Shown here piece after piece: positions 36,000-43,912 of a stretch of 54,522 nt of DNA (within the stretch, counting starts at the first letter, position 1; each line of letters opens with the position of its first letter). Under the pieces are notes generated by a model. That model was not told where the DNA came from and did no database searches. It saw nothing but the letters and a program-made list of their open reading frames with translations. A program made the translations under genes and the position numbers. The DNA is taken from the NCBI RefSeq assembly GCF_001911425.1, contig NZ_MPPL01000001.1, forward strand, positions 77,269-131,790, written 5' to 3'. The DNA is from Mucilaginibacter polytrichastri. GTDB taxonomy: Bacteria > Bacteroidota > Bacteroidia > Sphingobacteriales > Sphingobacteriaceae.

Positions 36000-38228
36000 T
36001 TATATATTATGCTTATAAAAAAATTCCACATAAAAGGTAGAGCCTTTGCTTAGCTCGCTGTCTACCCATACTTTACCATGGTGCTTTTCTATAATACGTT
36101 TTACAATAGATAAGCCCACACCCGAGCCTTCAATGTCGCGGGCATTTTCCAGGCGGCCAAACAGTTCAAAAACTTTTGGTAAATATTGTATATCTATACC
36201 GATGCCGTTATCGCTAATAGTGTAAATAACGCCGGTTTCGGTTAGTTTACCGGCAATGCCTACTGTAGGTGTGCCAGATGGTATGGCATATTTTATGGCG
36301 TTGCTGATAAGGTTGGCAAATACCTGGGCTATCATTACCGGGTCGCCGTAAATATCGGGCATGTCGCCAATGTTTACTATGGCATCGGGGGCATTGTATG
36401 CAACCTTTAAGTCTCTTACCAGGTCATTAATAATTGGTTCCATCTCGACGCGTTTATTCTGAACTTCAGACCGGCCGATACGCGAATAGTCGAGCACCTC
36501 GTTAATCATTACGTTCATTTTATCGGCGCCTACCATAATTCGCTCCATAATTCGCTGCGTTTTAGGTTCCAGATTGCCATTGCGGGTCAGTATTTGCGCA
36601 TAACTTTTTATGGTGGATAGCGGGTTCTTTAAATCGTGCGAAATGGTAGAGCTAAAAGCATCCAGCTCTTCATAAGCCTGTTTTAGTTTGTCATTCAGCA
36701 GGCGTATGGCACTGGCTTTTTGGTTAATGGCATAAGTGATCTCTTCGCGCAAGCGGGCGGCCGATTTAATTTCTTCGTTACTCCAATTGATTGATGTGCC
36801 CGATACCTTCTGCGTCCACTCCCCAAATGATTTGCGGGGCGAAATCTGCATTAATCCATTGGCCGCTACTTCAGCCGGTTTTTCGGGATTACCTGCCCAT
36901 TTAATGGTTTGTATCTGCTCTGGTTTAAACCAAAGTACATATTCATTCATTTCGCGCGAGAGCACAGAGATCATCAAGCCGCTGGCTATATCTTTATAAG
37001 CCGCCGCAGCCGGGTAAACGCTGCTAAGGTTGTTGGTAAAATGGAAAGAATCGCCCAGGTTATCTTTTATCCAATTCAGCAAGTCCTCAATCTGGTTGTC
37101 ATTTGGTGTTTGGCCTATCTTAATAGTGTTGTTCTCATATAGCAATATAACACCGCTGGCGTTTGTGGTATCTAAAATGGTAACTTCTTGCTGAGTTAGG
37201 GCATCTTCAATACTGATGCTTTTAAGCAGGTATTTAGAGATCTGGTCTATCGCTACTTTATATCGTTGCGTTATCTGCTGGTTTTCTTCATCCTGGCGAA
37301 ACTCTAGTGCCGATGACAGGATCTGGCCGATAAGCTTTGATGACTCTCTCGATTTATAATCAATAAACCGGGGCGTATAATTATGGCAGGCAATAAGCCC
37401 CCAAAGTTCCTTTTTGTAGATAAGTGATATACTGAAGCTGGAATCGACACCCATGTTTTTCAGATACTGAATATGGATTGGTGATACAGCCCTTAGTTGC
37501 GAAGGTGTAAGATCCAGAGGGATGCTGTTATCTGCCGCGGTAATAATCTTAGACGGCGCAGTGTGTACATTGGCAATTAGCCGGGTAAGGTTTAGCTTAT
37601 ATAACTCACGTGCTTGTTTTGGGATATCTGATGCGGGGTAATGCAGGCCCACCCACGGATCCAGGTCATCATTTTTAGCTTCAGAAATAACTTCGCCATG
37701 CCCGTCATCAGCAAAGCGGTAAATCATAACACGGTCGTAACGGATAATTTGCTTAACCTGGCGGGCTGCATTATCCAGCAGGTGTTGTAAATTTTTATCG
37801 GCCAGCATCTCAGAAATAGAGCGGCCAATCATTTTCTGAATATCAATGCTTAGATCTGATGTGGCAGGTTCAAACTCCAGGAGGTAATAATCATCTGTTG
37901 GGGATATCACAAGGTAAAATGGATTCCCCTGCACATCTGTTGTAAACGGATTAGTTTGCTCGAACCCGTTTTTTTTGCCGAAACTGATTAGTTGGCTTAT
38001 AAAATCTTTCGGTTCATTTTGGCCTATCAGTAGCTCAACGTCATTAATACTCCGGCCCAGCAAATTGTTGCCTATACCTTCAACAAACACGGAAATATTA
38101 TCACTGTGGTAACGGATGGTGTAATTATGATCAATCACAATTAAAAACCCGTGCGATTGTATTTGACCTGGTATATGGATAGGTTCTCTATCGCAATTAT
38201 TCAGGTCGACCTCGTTATGATTAAGCAT
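36000..38228 (-). CDS. Bacteriophytochrome histidine kinase
   Basis: This 742-residue cytoplasmic photoreceptor kinase has an N-terminal PAS domain with the chromophore cysteine C12 in NCDREPIHIPGQIQ, and a GAF domain with PASDIP (198-203, D201) and the SPIHIQYL histidine (H252). The PHY domain has the tongue motif PRKSF (464-468), followed by HisKA with H531 in TISHDLKNP and HATPase with GSGVGLSIVKRI. All residues needed to bind biliverdin and to photoconvert between red and far-red forms are present. No heme oxygenase gene or dedicated response regulator lies in the window. It is convergent with the Kdp kinase. Confidence 0.95.
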   Translation of the reverse strand: MLNHNEVDLNNCDREPIHIPGQIQSHGFLIVIDHNYTIRYHSDNISVFVEGIGNNLLGRSINDVELLIGQNEPKDFISQLISFGKKNGFEQTNPFTTDVQGNPFYLVISPTDDYYLLEFEPATSDLSIDIQKMIGRSISEMLADKNLQHLLDNAARQVKQIIRYDRVMIYRFADDGHGEVISEAKNDDLDPWVGLHYPASDIPKQARELYKLNLTRLIANVHTAPSKIITAADNSIPLDLTPSQLRAVSPIHIQYLKNMGVDSSFSISLIYKKELWGLIACHNYTPRFIDYKSRESSKLIGQILSSALEFRQDEENQQITQRYKVAIDQISKYLLKSISIEDALTQQEVTILDTTNASGVILLYENNTIKIGQTPNDNQIEDLLNWIKDNLGDSFHFTNNLSSVYPAAAAYKDIASGLMISVLSREMNEYVLWFKPEQIQTIKWAGNPEKPAEVAANGLMQISPRKSFGEWTQKVSGTSINWSNEEIKSAARLREEITYAINQKASAIRLLNDKLKQAYEELDAFSSTISHDLKNPLSTIKSYAQILTRNGNLEPKTQRIMERIMVGADKMNVMINEVLDYSRIGRSEVQNKRVEMEPIINDLVRDLKVAYNAPDAIVNIGDMPDIYGDPVMIAQVFANLISNAIKYAIPSGTPTVGIAGKLTETGVIYTISDNGIGIDIQYLPKVFELFGRLENARDIEGSGVGLSIVKRIIEKHHGKVWVDSELSKGSTFYVEFFYKHNI

Positions 38229-38379
38229 TCGTGCAACGTAAAGTTATAAACAAATATGACAAAATATTTCGGGTAATGACTGTTTATCCGGTAGGTGTGG
38301 GCTGCTCTTTTTAAAACTAACAGGAATAGTTGACGATGCTGATAAACCTACTACGTGTATTTGATGGCAATGTATGAAA

Positions 38380-38414
38380 TAAAAAATGCATTCCGGCTCT
38401 CAACCCGGAATGCA
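38380..38414 (-). terminator. Minus-strand terminator
   Basis: TGCATTCCGG (38387-38396) and CCGGAATGCA (38405-38414) form a perfect 10-bp stem with an 8-base loop. On the minus strand it is followed by TTTTTTATTTC. It is a second stop for transcripts coming from the lipoprotein side, upstream of the phytochrome promoter. The stretch 38415-38573 between the two terminators is AT-rich and I see no gene in it. Confidence 0.75.
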
Positions 38415-38573
38415 TAAAAGTAGTTTGTAATATCTACTTAATCAACTAAATCTCGAACCTCATGTTTAAAAGGGTTCGGATTATTAACTGCAAAAAAGCA
38501 TTAATATTTTGTATAATTCTACAATGGCGGTAAAATAATTGTATTTTATACGGTTATTATATCGCCGGGGCAT

Positions 38574-38602
38574 AAAAAAAGGAGCTTTAGGCTCCTTTTT
38601 TT
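38574..38602. terminator. Bidirectional terminator after the mini-lipoprotein
   Basis: AAAAAAAGGAGC and GCTCCTTTTTTT pair around the loop TTTAG at 38574-38602. A/T runs on both sides let it work both ways. It follows the lipoprotein stop at 38608 by six bases. Confidence 0.85.
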
Positions 38603-38607
38603 ATGAT

Positions 38608-38763
38608 TTATCTATCGTGATGCCCATCATCATGATGCTCGTCATGCGGGTAACTGCGTCCTCTGTCGCTGCGTCGGCCATGCGGATCGCGGTTTACAAA
38701 ACAGCTGCTTAACGAAGCGGCAAGGGTAAAAAGTAGGGCTATGCTAAAAAATGTCTTTTTCAT
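38608..38763 (-). CDS. His/Asp-rich mini-lipoprotein
   Basis: This 51-residue protein starts with a lysine-led signal peptide and a lipobox LSSC (C21), so it should be lipid-anchored. The remaining 30 residues are very polar, Arg-rich first (GRRSDRGRSYP) and then His/Asp-rich (HDEHHDDGHHDR), which suggests metal binding. The end of the frame is backed by the terminator six bases later. It is too short for many gene callers and I know no named family. Metal buffering or a sensor role is inference only. Confidence 0.7.
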   Translation of the reverse strand: MKKTFFSIALLFTLAASLSSCFVNRDPHGRRSDRGRSYPHDEHHDDGHHDR

Positions 38764-38886
38764 AATTGTACGTATTACTGTAAGTATAACAACAAAAAGC
38801 TAAAAAAGATTAATCGCGTAACAGATTAGTTACTACAAAGCGGTTGATAGGGTGAACAGTTAACGTCATCCCAGCTTAATAAACGC

Positions 38887-38915
38887 TTTATAAGTCTTAT
38901 TAGTCAATATATTTG
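38887..38915 (+). promoter_or_regulatory. Bacteroidota-type promoter upstream of the MG2 protein
   Basis: TTTA (38887-38890) and TATATTTG (38908-38915) fit the TTTG-N18/20-TAnnTTTG form with one mismatch. The start site would be near 38921, giving a leader of about 125 bases. I see no riboswitch or ORF in that leader. Confidence 0.5.
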
Positions 38916-39045
38916 CATAGGTATTGTATGCCTTGGTAATAATTGTAATTATTCATTTTTTAGTTATAAAATGTTAAATCGTTAGGCGGAATGATAATGT
39001 TTAGCCATTTTTACCCGTTATATAACGTATTAAAAAAATAAACTG

Positions 39046-41757
39046 TTGAAAAGATATCTCTACCTGCTGCTACTTTTTGTACTTACCCACTTATCGGCTC
39101 AGGCACAGCACGATAGCATCCCACTTAATTCCATCATAGAAAAGGCGGTTAAGACCAATAATGATCACCCTGTAGAAAAAGTATACCTGCACCTGGATAA
39201 GCCTTATTATGCCGTTGGCGATACCATTTGGTTTAAGGCTTATTTAACCATGGATTTCCATGTACCGTCAGAAATAAGCAAGGTGCTTAATGTAGAACTG
39301 ATCAACTCGCGCGATTCTGTTGTTGAAGAGCTGAGGTTACCGGTGGCCAATGGTACTGCTTTTGGCAATATTGTATTATCGGGCTTAAACTACAGGCAGG
39401 GCAACTACCGTTTGCGGGCTTATACCCAGTGGATGTTTAATTTTAATACATCGTACATGTTTGATAAGATAATTACCGTAGGCAGCGCCCTTAATAAGGA
39501 TGTGAATACCAATATATCTTACTCTGGTAACGTTAATGATAAAAACTCTAAACTTAGTGCCCGCATTTTATACCGGGGCACAGATGGTGCCATATTGCCA
39601 AACAAACGCGTAGAGTGGCGGATAGAAAAAAACGGTGATATTGTACTTAAGGGCCGTGGTAATACCGATGCCAAAGGGTATTTATACGTGGCTATTAATA
39701 CCACCAAGCGCGAAGACATAAGCGGCGGCTTACTAATTACCAGTATAGAAGCCGAAAACAAGAAGACAGCCAACAGCACATTTATACTCAAAAATGCATT
39801 TAACGGGGCCGATGTGCAGTTTTTTCCGGAAGGAGGGATGCTGCTTGCCGATGTGCCATCGCAACTGGCATTTAAAGCAATACAGGGTAACGGCCTTGGC
39901 CTTGATGTTAAAGGCACCGTGGTTGACGGGCAGGGCAAAGAGGTGCTTAGTTTTGCATCGCAACATTTAGGTATGGGTAAATTTTTGTTTACCCCCCAGG
40001 GTAATACAGCTTACACCGCCAAAGTTGAGTTTCCGGATGGCAGCAAGGCTACTTACAACTTGCCGCGCGTAGCCGCAGATGGTATTAACCTGGCTGTAAA
40101 TAATGCTAACCCGCATACACTGATATTACAGATAGGCGCCAGCCCGTCTTTTTATCAGAAAAATAAAAACAAGGCATTTTATATTGTAGCTAAAAACGGT
40201 GGTTTTGTAACCTTCGCTGCACAATCCATCCTTAACGAGCAAACTACTACCGCAGCCATACCAAAAAGTAAATTTAAATCGGGCGTTTTAGAAGTAACCT
40301 TGCTTTCATCGGCAGGCGAACCATTGAGCGAAAGGCTGGTATTTATTAATCATGATGATGCTTTAAATATAGCAGTAACGCCCGATAAACCATCGTATCT
40401 GGCCCGCGGGAAGGTAAGTTTAAATGTAGCCGCTAAAATGGCCGATAAGCCGGCAGAGGGAAGTTTCTCTGTAGCAGTTGTTGACGAAACTAAAGTGCCG
40501 TTTGCCGAAGATGCCGCCACTACCATTTTAAGTAATATACTACTTACAAGCGATGTGAGCGGTTATGTTGAGCAGCCCAATTATTATTTTATTAAGCCCG
40601 ATGTAAAAAAAGTTGATGATCTGGATGTTTTAATGCTAACCCAGGGTTTCAGAGAGTTTGGGTTTACCGAAATACTAAGCGGCAAAATTCCGGCTGTTAA
40701 ATTAGGGGCAGAGCAGGGGATTGCCCTATCGGGTATTTTGCGCAAGTTTAATGGCATCCCTGTATTTAAGGGTGCTGTGCGTATCATTATACCGGATAAA
40801 AATTTCTCGGCAGAAACCACCACCAATGCCGACGGCGAGTTTTCATTTAAGAATTTAGTATTCTCAGACTCATCTAAGGTTACCATTAGTGCGCGTAATA
40901 ATGTGGATTCTAAAAACATGAAGATTACCATGAACACCGGTTTTTATCCGGTAGTTGGCCGTTCTGAAAACTTTGCCGATGAGATTATTAATATCGACAG
41001 CGTACTTAGCCCCTCTATTAAAAATAGCGAAAAACAGTACCAGTTTAATCAGATACTGAAAGAGGTTGTAATTAAGAGCGCGCCGATAAAAAAAGTTACC
41101 CACCAGGATTATTCTGCCTTAACAGGTTTAAGCTCTATTGCCGACCATGAGGTAAGCGGCGAACAGCTTAAAGGCTGTAATAACTTTGTAATGTGCTTAA
41201 CTACGGCTTTAATTGGTATTACCTATCGCGATAATAATTTTTACATTACCCGCGACTATAATGCAGGTAACAAAAACCCGGTGCAATTTTACTTAAAAGG
41301 TATGCCGGTTGATGTTAGTTTCTTAAATAGCGTTAACCCAAACGAGGTTGAAGGTATAGAAATATTTAACAGTGATGGTTTCTCCAGCATTAATAAAATG
41401 AATAATACCAATGGCGTAATCTCCATTAATATGAAAGAAGTGCCAAAAGGTACTAAGGTTACTGCAAGCCAGCTAAAGGAGTTATTCCCCGATCAGAATG
41501 TGGTTACCTTTACGCCAAAGGGATATGCCAAAACACGCCAGTTTTATTTACCTAAATACGATGTATCTAAAGCGCAATTAGCAAGTGATTTGCGCACCAC
41601 CATTTACTGGAACCCTGCCGTTATAACCGATAAACTGGGTAATGCAACCCTTAACTTTTACAATAGCGATGGCAGGGGTACCTACAAAGCAGTAATTGAG
41701 GGCATTGATAAAGATGGCAATATTGGCCGTACAGTTATACGGTATACCGTTAAATAA
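39046..41757 (+). CDS. Large secreted MG2-domain protein with a plug-like C-terminal region
   Basis: This 903-residue protein has a signal peptide (YLYLLLLFVLTHLSAQAQ). An N-terminal macroglobulin MG2-like domain (HLDKPYYAVGDTIWFKAYL) comes first, then more beta-sandwich domains (VQFFPEGGMLLADVPSQLAF) and a Ser/Asn-rich linker. The C-terminal part resembles TonB-receptor plug and carboxypeptidase-regulatory modules without a following barrel. Such proteins are frequent in Bacteroidota; their role is unknown, with surface display or transport suggested. The start is TTG at 39046: an in-frame TAA at 39031 excludes any earlier start, and the signal peptide begins right there. It stands alone between a promoter and a terminator. 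Confidence 0.85.
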   Translation: MKRYLYLLLLFVLTHLSAQAQHDSIPLNSIIEKAVKTNNDHPVEKVYLHLDKPYYAVGDTIWFKAYLTMDFHVPSEISKVLNVELINSRDSVVEELRLPVANGTAFGNIVLSGLNYRQGNYRLRAYTQWMFNFNTSYMFDKIITVGSALNKDVNTNISYSGNVNDKNSKLSARILYRGTDGAILPNKRVEWRIEKNGDIVLKGRGNTDAKGYLYVAINTTKREDISGGLLITSIEAENKKTANSTFILKNAFNGADVQFFPEGGMLLADVPSQLAFKAIQGNGLGLDVKGTVVDGQGKEVLSFASQHLGMGKFLFTPQGNTAYTAKVEFPDGSKATYNLPRVAADGINLAVNNANPHTLILQIGASPSFYQKNKNKAFYIVAKNGGFVTFAAQSILNEQTTTAAIPKSKFKSGVLEVTLLSSAGEPLSERLVFINHDDALNIAVTPDKPSYLARGKVSLNVAAKMADKPAEGSFSVAVVDETKVPFAEDAATTILSNILLTSDVSGYVEQPNYYFIKPDVKKVDDLDVLMLTQGFREFGFTEILSGKIPAVKLGAEQGIALSGILRKFNGIPVFKGAVRIIIPDKNFSAETTTNADGEFSFKNLVFSDSSKVTISARNNVDSKNMKITMNTGFYPVVGRSENFADEIINIDSVLSPSIKNSEKQYQFNQILKEVVIKSAPIKKVTHQDYSALTGLSSIADHEVSGEQLKGCNNFVMCLTTALIGITYRDNNFYITRDYNAGNKNPVQFYLKGMPVDVSFLNSVNPNEVEGIEIFNSDGFSSINKMNNTNGVISINMKEVPKGTKVTASQLKELFPDQNVVTFTPKGYAKTRQFYLPKYDVSKAQLASDLRTTIYWNPAVITDKLGNATLNFYNSDGRGTYKAVIEGIDKDGNIGRTVIRYTVK

Positions 41758-41774
41758 ACTACACACTATCTATG

Positions 41775-41808
41775 AAAAAAGGGGGAAGCTACGGCTTTCC
41801 CTTTTTTA
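41775..41808 (+). terminator. Terminator after the MG2 protein
   Basis: AAAAGGGGGAAGC and GCTTTCCCTTTTT pair with one mismatch around a short loop, followed by further T, 18 bases after the stop codon. Confidence 0.8.
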
Positions 41809-41856
41809 TGCGCACAGGTGTGGTACAATGCCGGCGCTTAAGTATCTTAGGCAATA

Positions 41857-41888
41857 TTTACGGCGCAAACACCTTACGCCTATTTTTG
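41857..41888 (+). promoter_or_regulatory. Promoter-like site before the Spy-like gene
   Basis: TTTA (41857-41860), 20 bases, then TATTTTTG (41881-41888) matches the Bacteroidota promoter form with one mismatch. The start codon at 41899 is very close, so the leader would be only a few bases long. Confidence 0.42.
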
Positions 41889-41898
41889 TTAAAAGCAT

Positions 41899-42414
41899 AT
41901 GATTAAAAAAGTACTTCAGTTAGCTTTTATTGTTTCTTTATCAGCGGTTACCCAAACATTACGGGCACAGCAAACAGATAGTGTGGCTATACGGCACTCT
42001 ACTGTTAAAATACTTACCGACGAGCAGTACAATGCTATTTTAAATGGCGATGATGTTAACAATTTAGCTTATGTGGCCAAGCTATATCGGTATCCATATC
42101 CGGATCAGATCTTAAAATACCGGACGCATTTAAAATTATCGCCGCAGCAAATTACCAGGCTTAATGAGATTAACGCCACCTTGAAAATGAAAAAAACGGA
42201 AGTAGGCCTGTCTGTTGTGCAAAACGAACGTATGATAGACAGCTTGTTTCGTACCCGCCGTATTAATGAGAGTGTAATTGTATTTTACACTAACAGATAT
42301 GGCTTATACCAGGGCGAATACCGTGGCGCTTTATTAATAGCCTGTTACAATAGCCGTAAAGTGCTTAACCCGGTGCAATTAAATCAGTTTAATGAGTTGC
42401 TAAATCATAATTAG
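41899..42414 (+). CDS. Small secreted protein, Spy/CpxP-like pattern
   Basis: This 171-residue protein has a signal peptide ending near TLRAQQ and an all-helical mature part. LKLSPQQITRLNEINATL looks like the LTxxQ motif of Spy/CpxP-type periplasmic chaperone or metal-resistance proteins, followed by a long helical hairpin and a second LNPVQLNQFNELL copy near the end. The similarity is weak and the family assignment is tentative. It lies 46 bases before accA on the same strand, but it has its own promoter-like site, so functional linkage to fatty acid synthesis is not implied. Confidence 0.7.
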   Translation: MIKKVLQLAFIVSLSAVTQTLRAQQTDSVAIRHSTVKILTDEQYNAILNGDDVNNLAYVAKLYRYPYPDQILKYRTHLKLSPQQITRLNEINATLKMKKTEVGLSVVQNERMIDSLFRTRRINESVIVFYTNRYGLYQGEYRGALLIACYNSRKVLNPVQLNQFNELLNHN

Positions 42415-42460
42415 CAATACAATATGATTTATGTAAATTAGCAGCCCCATTTAATAGTGT

Positions 42461-43444
42461 ATGAAGATTACGTTTGATTTTGAAAAACCGCTTTCTGACC
42501 TGCAATCGCAGATTGAAAAGGTAAAGCAGGTTGAAGATAAAACCCAGGTGGATATGTCGGCTACGCTGACAGAGCTGGAAGATAAATTTGAGACTACTAA
42601 AAAACAAATATATAGCAACCTTACCGGCTGGCAGCGGGTACAGATATCGCGCCACCCCGAAAGGCCGTATACCCTGCAGTATTTAGAGCTGATGTGTGAT
42701 GACTTTATTGAACTGCACGGCGACCGTACCGTGGGCGACGATAAAGCCATTATAGGCGGCTGGGGTTCTATAGGTGGCCACACGGCTATGTTTATAGGGC
42801 ACCAGAAAGGCCGTAACACCAAAGAGCGCCAGTACCGCAATTTCGGTATGGCAAACCCAGAGGGTTACCGCAAAGCTTTAAGGCTGATGAAAATGGCCGA
42901 AAAGTTTAACAAACCTGTTATTACGCTGATTGATACTCCCGGAGCATTCCCAGGCTTAGAAGCTGAAGAACGCGGACAAGGTGAAGCCATTGCCCGTAAC
43001 CTGCTGGAAATGTCGGTGCTTAAAGTGCCGATCATCTGCGTTATTATTGGCGAAGGTGCATCGGGTGGTGCATTGGGCATCGGGATAGGTGATAAGGTAA
43101 TGATGCTCGAAAACTCATGGTATTCGGTGATCTCTCCGGAAAACTGCTCAACCATCCTATGGAAAACCTGGGATTACAAAGAGCGTGCAGCAGAAGCCCT
43201 GAAACTGGCCTCGCCAGAAATGTTGAAGAACAAACTGATTGACGGCATTATCAAAGAACCACTAGGCGGCGCGCACCAGGACCCGATTGCCATGGCATCA
43301 ACCCTGAAAAAGCAATTGCTGAAAGATATGAAAGCCCTGCAGGAAAAAGAGATAGACCAACTGGTAACCGAACGCATAGACAAGTTCTGCGCCATGGGCG
43401 TAGTAATAGAAGACGAAGCCCCGGCAGCAGAACCGGAAGCATAG
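42461..43444 (+). CDS. accA: Acetyl-CoA carboxylase carboxyltransferase, alpha subunit
   Basis: This 327-residue protein has the family blocks [82 protein letters not shown] and [17 protein letters not shown]. With AccD it transfers the carboxyl group from biotin to acetyl-CoA in the first step of fatty acid synthesis, in the cytoplasm. Length matches the family (about 320), with a short Glu/Ala-rich tail. accD is not in the window. A terminator follows about 50 bases after the stop. Confidence 0.98.
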   Translation: MKITFDFEKPLSDLQSQIEKVKQVEDKTQVDMSATLTELEDKFETTKKQIYSNLTGWQRVQISRHPERPYTLQYLELMCDDFIELHGDRTVGDDKAIIGGWGSIGGHTAMFIGHQKGRNTKERQYRNFGMANPEGYRKALRLMKMAEKFNKPVITLIDTPGAFPGLEAEERGQGEAIARNLLEMSVLKVPIICVIIGEGASGGALGIGIGDKVMMLENSWYSVISPENCSTILWKTWDYKERAAEALKLASPEMLKNKLIDGIIKEPLGGAHQDPIAMASTLKKQLLKDMKALQEKEIDQLVTERIDKFCAMGVVIEDEAPAAEPEA

Positions 43445-43493
43445 TTATTTCGGATATCGGAATTTCGATTTCGGATTTACTAAAGATATAAAA

Positions 43494-43530
43494 ACAGCCG
43501 TAAGCTTATCGCTTGCGGCTGTTCTTGTTT
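43494..43530 (+). terminator. Terminator after accA
   Basis: ACAGCCGTAAGC (43494-43505) and GCTTGCGGCTGT (43511-43522) pair almost perfectly around a 5-base loop, followed by TCTTGTTT. Confidence 0.82.
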
Positions 43531-43598
43531 AAGAGTATCGCGTTATGAAGCCTAAGGCTTTGAACTGGTTTTATAACCGAATTTGCAGCAGCTTCTAT

Positions 43599-43690
43599 TT
43601 TGTCATGCTGAACGTAGTGAAGCATCTTCTGCACATGCTGGGCGGCTATGTTAATCGAAGAGGATTCTTCACTACGTTCAGAATGACAAA
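43599..43690. repeat. Inverted repeat of the GTCATGCTGAAC type
   Basis: TTTGTCATGCTGAACGTAGT (opening the arm 43599-43629) and the inverse (43660-43690) match at 28 of 31 positions around a 30-base spacer. This resembles the dispersed intergenic repeats common in Bacteroidota. Only one copy is in this window. With the terminators on either side it fills the otherwise gene-free stretch 43445-43912. Confidence 0.8.
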
Positions 43691-43860
43691 GCGATTTAAT
43701 AAATAGAAACCCCTCGTGCGCTTCTTTGACGCGTGCGTATTGGTAGGGCATTTGTAATGCCATAATAGAAATGCCCGCTGGGTAAGCACGTGTTACAAAC
43801 GCGCGTAAGCTTATATTCTTAACTAAGAAGAATTACAAATGTCTATTGAGAAATATCCCC

Positions 43861-43892
43861 ACAAAAAAAGGCCGTTCATTCGAGCGGCCTTT
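43861..43892 (-). terminator. Minus-strand terminator of the DUF2723 gene
   Basis: AAAGGCCG (43867-43874) and CGGCCTTT (43885-43892) form an 8-bp stem; on the minus strand it is followed by a run of T. It sits about 20 bases beyond the stop codon at 43913. Confidence 0.85.
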
Positions 43893-43912
43893 ACAATATA
43901 TTTAAGCAAACC

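Noticed and set aside
38414..38573. 29-codon minus-strand frame between two terminators
   Set aside because: Arg/Tyr-rich sequence without membrane or family features and no start context; probably chance.
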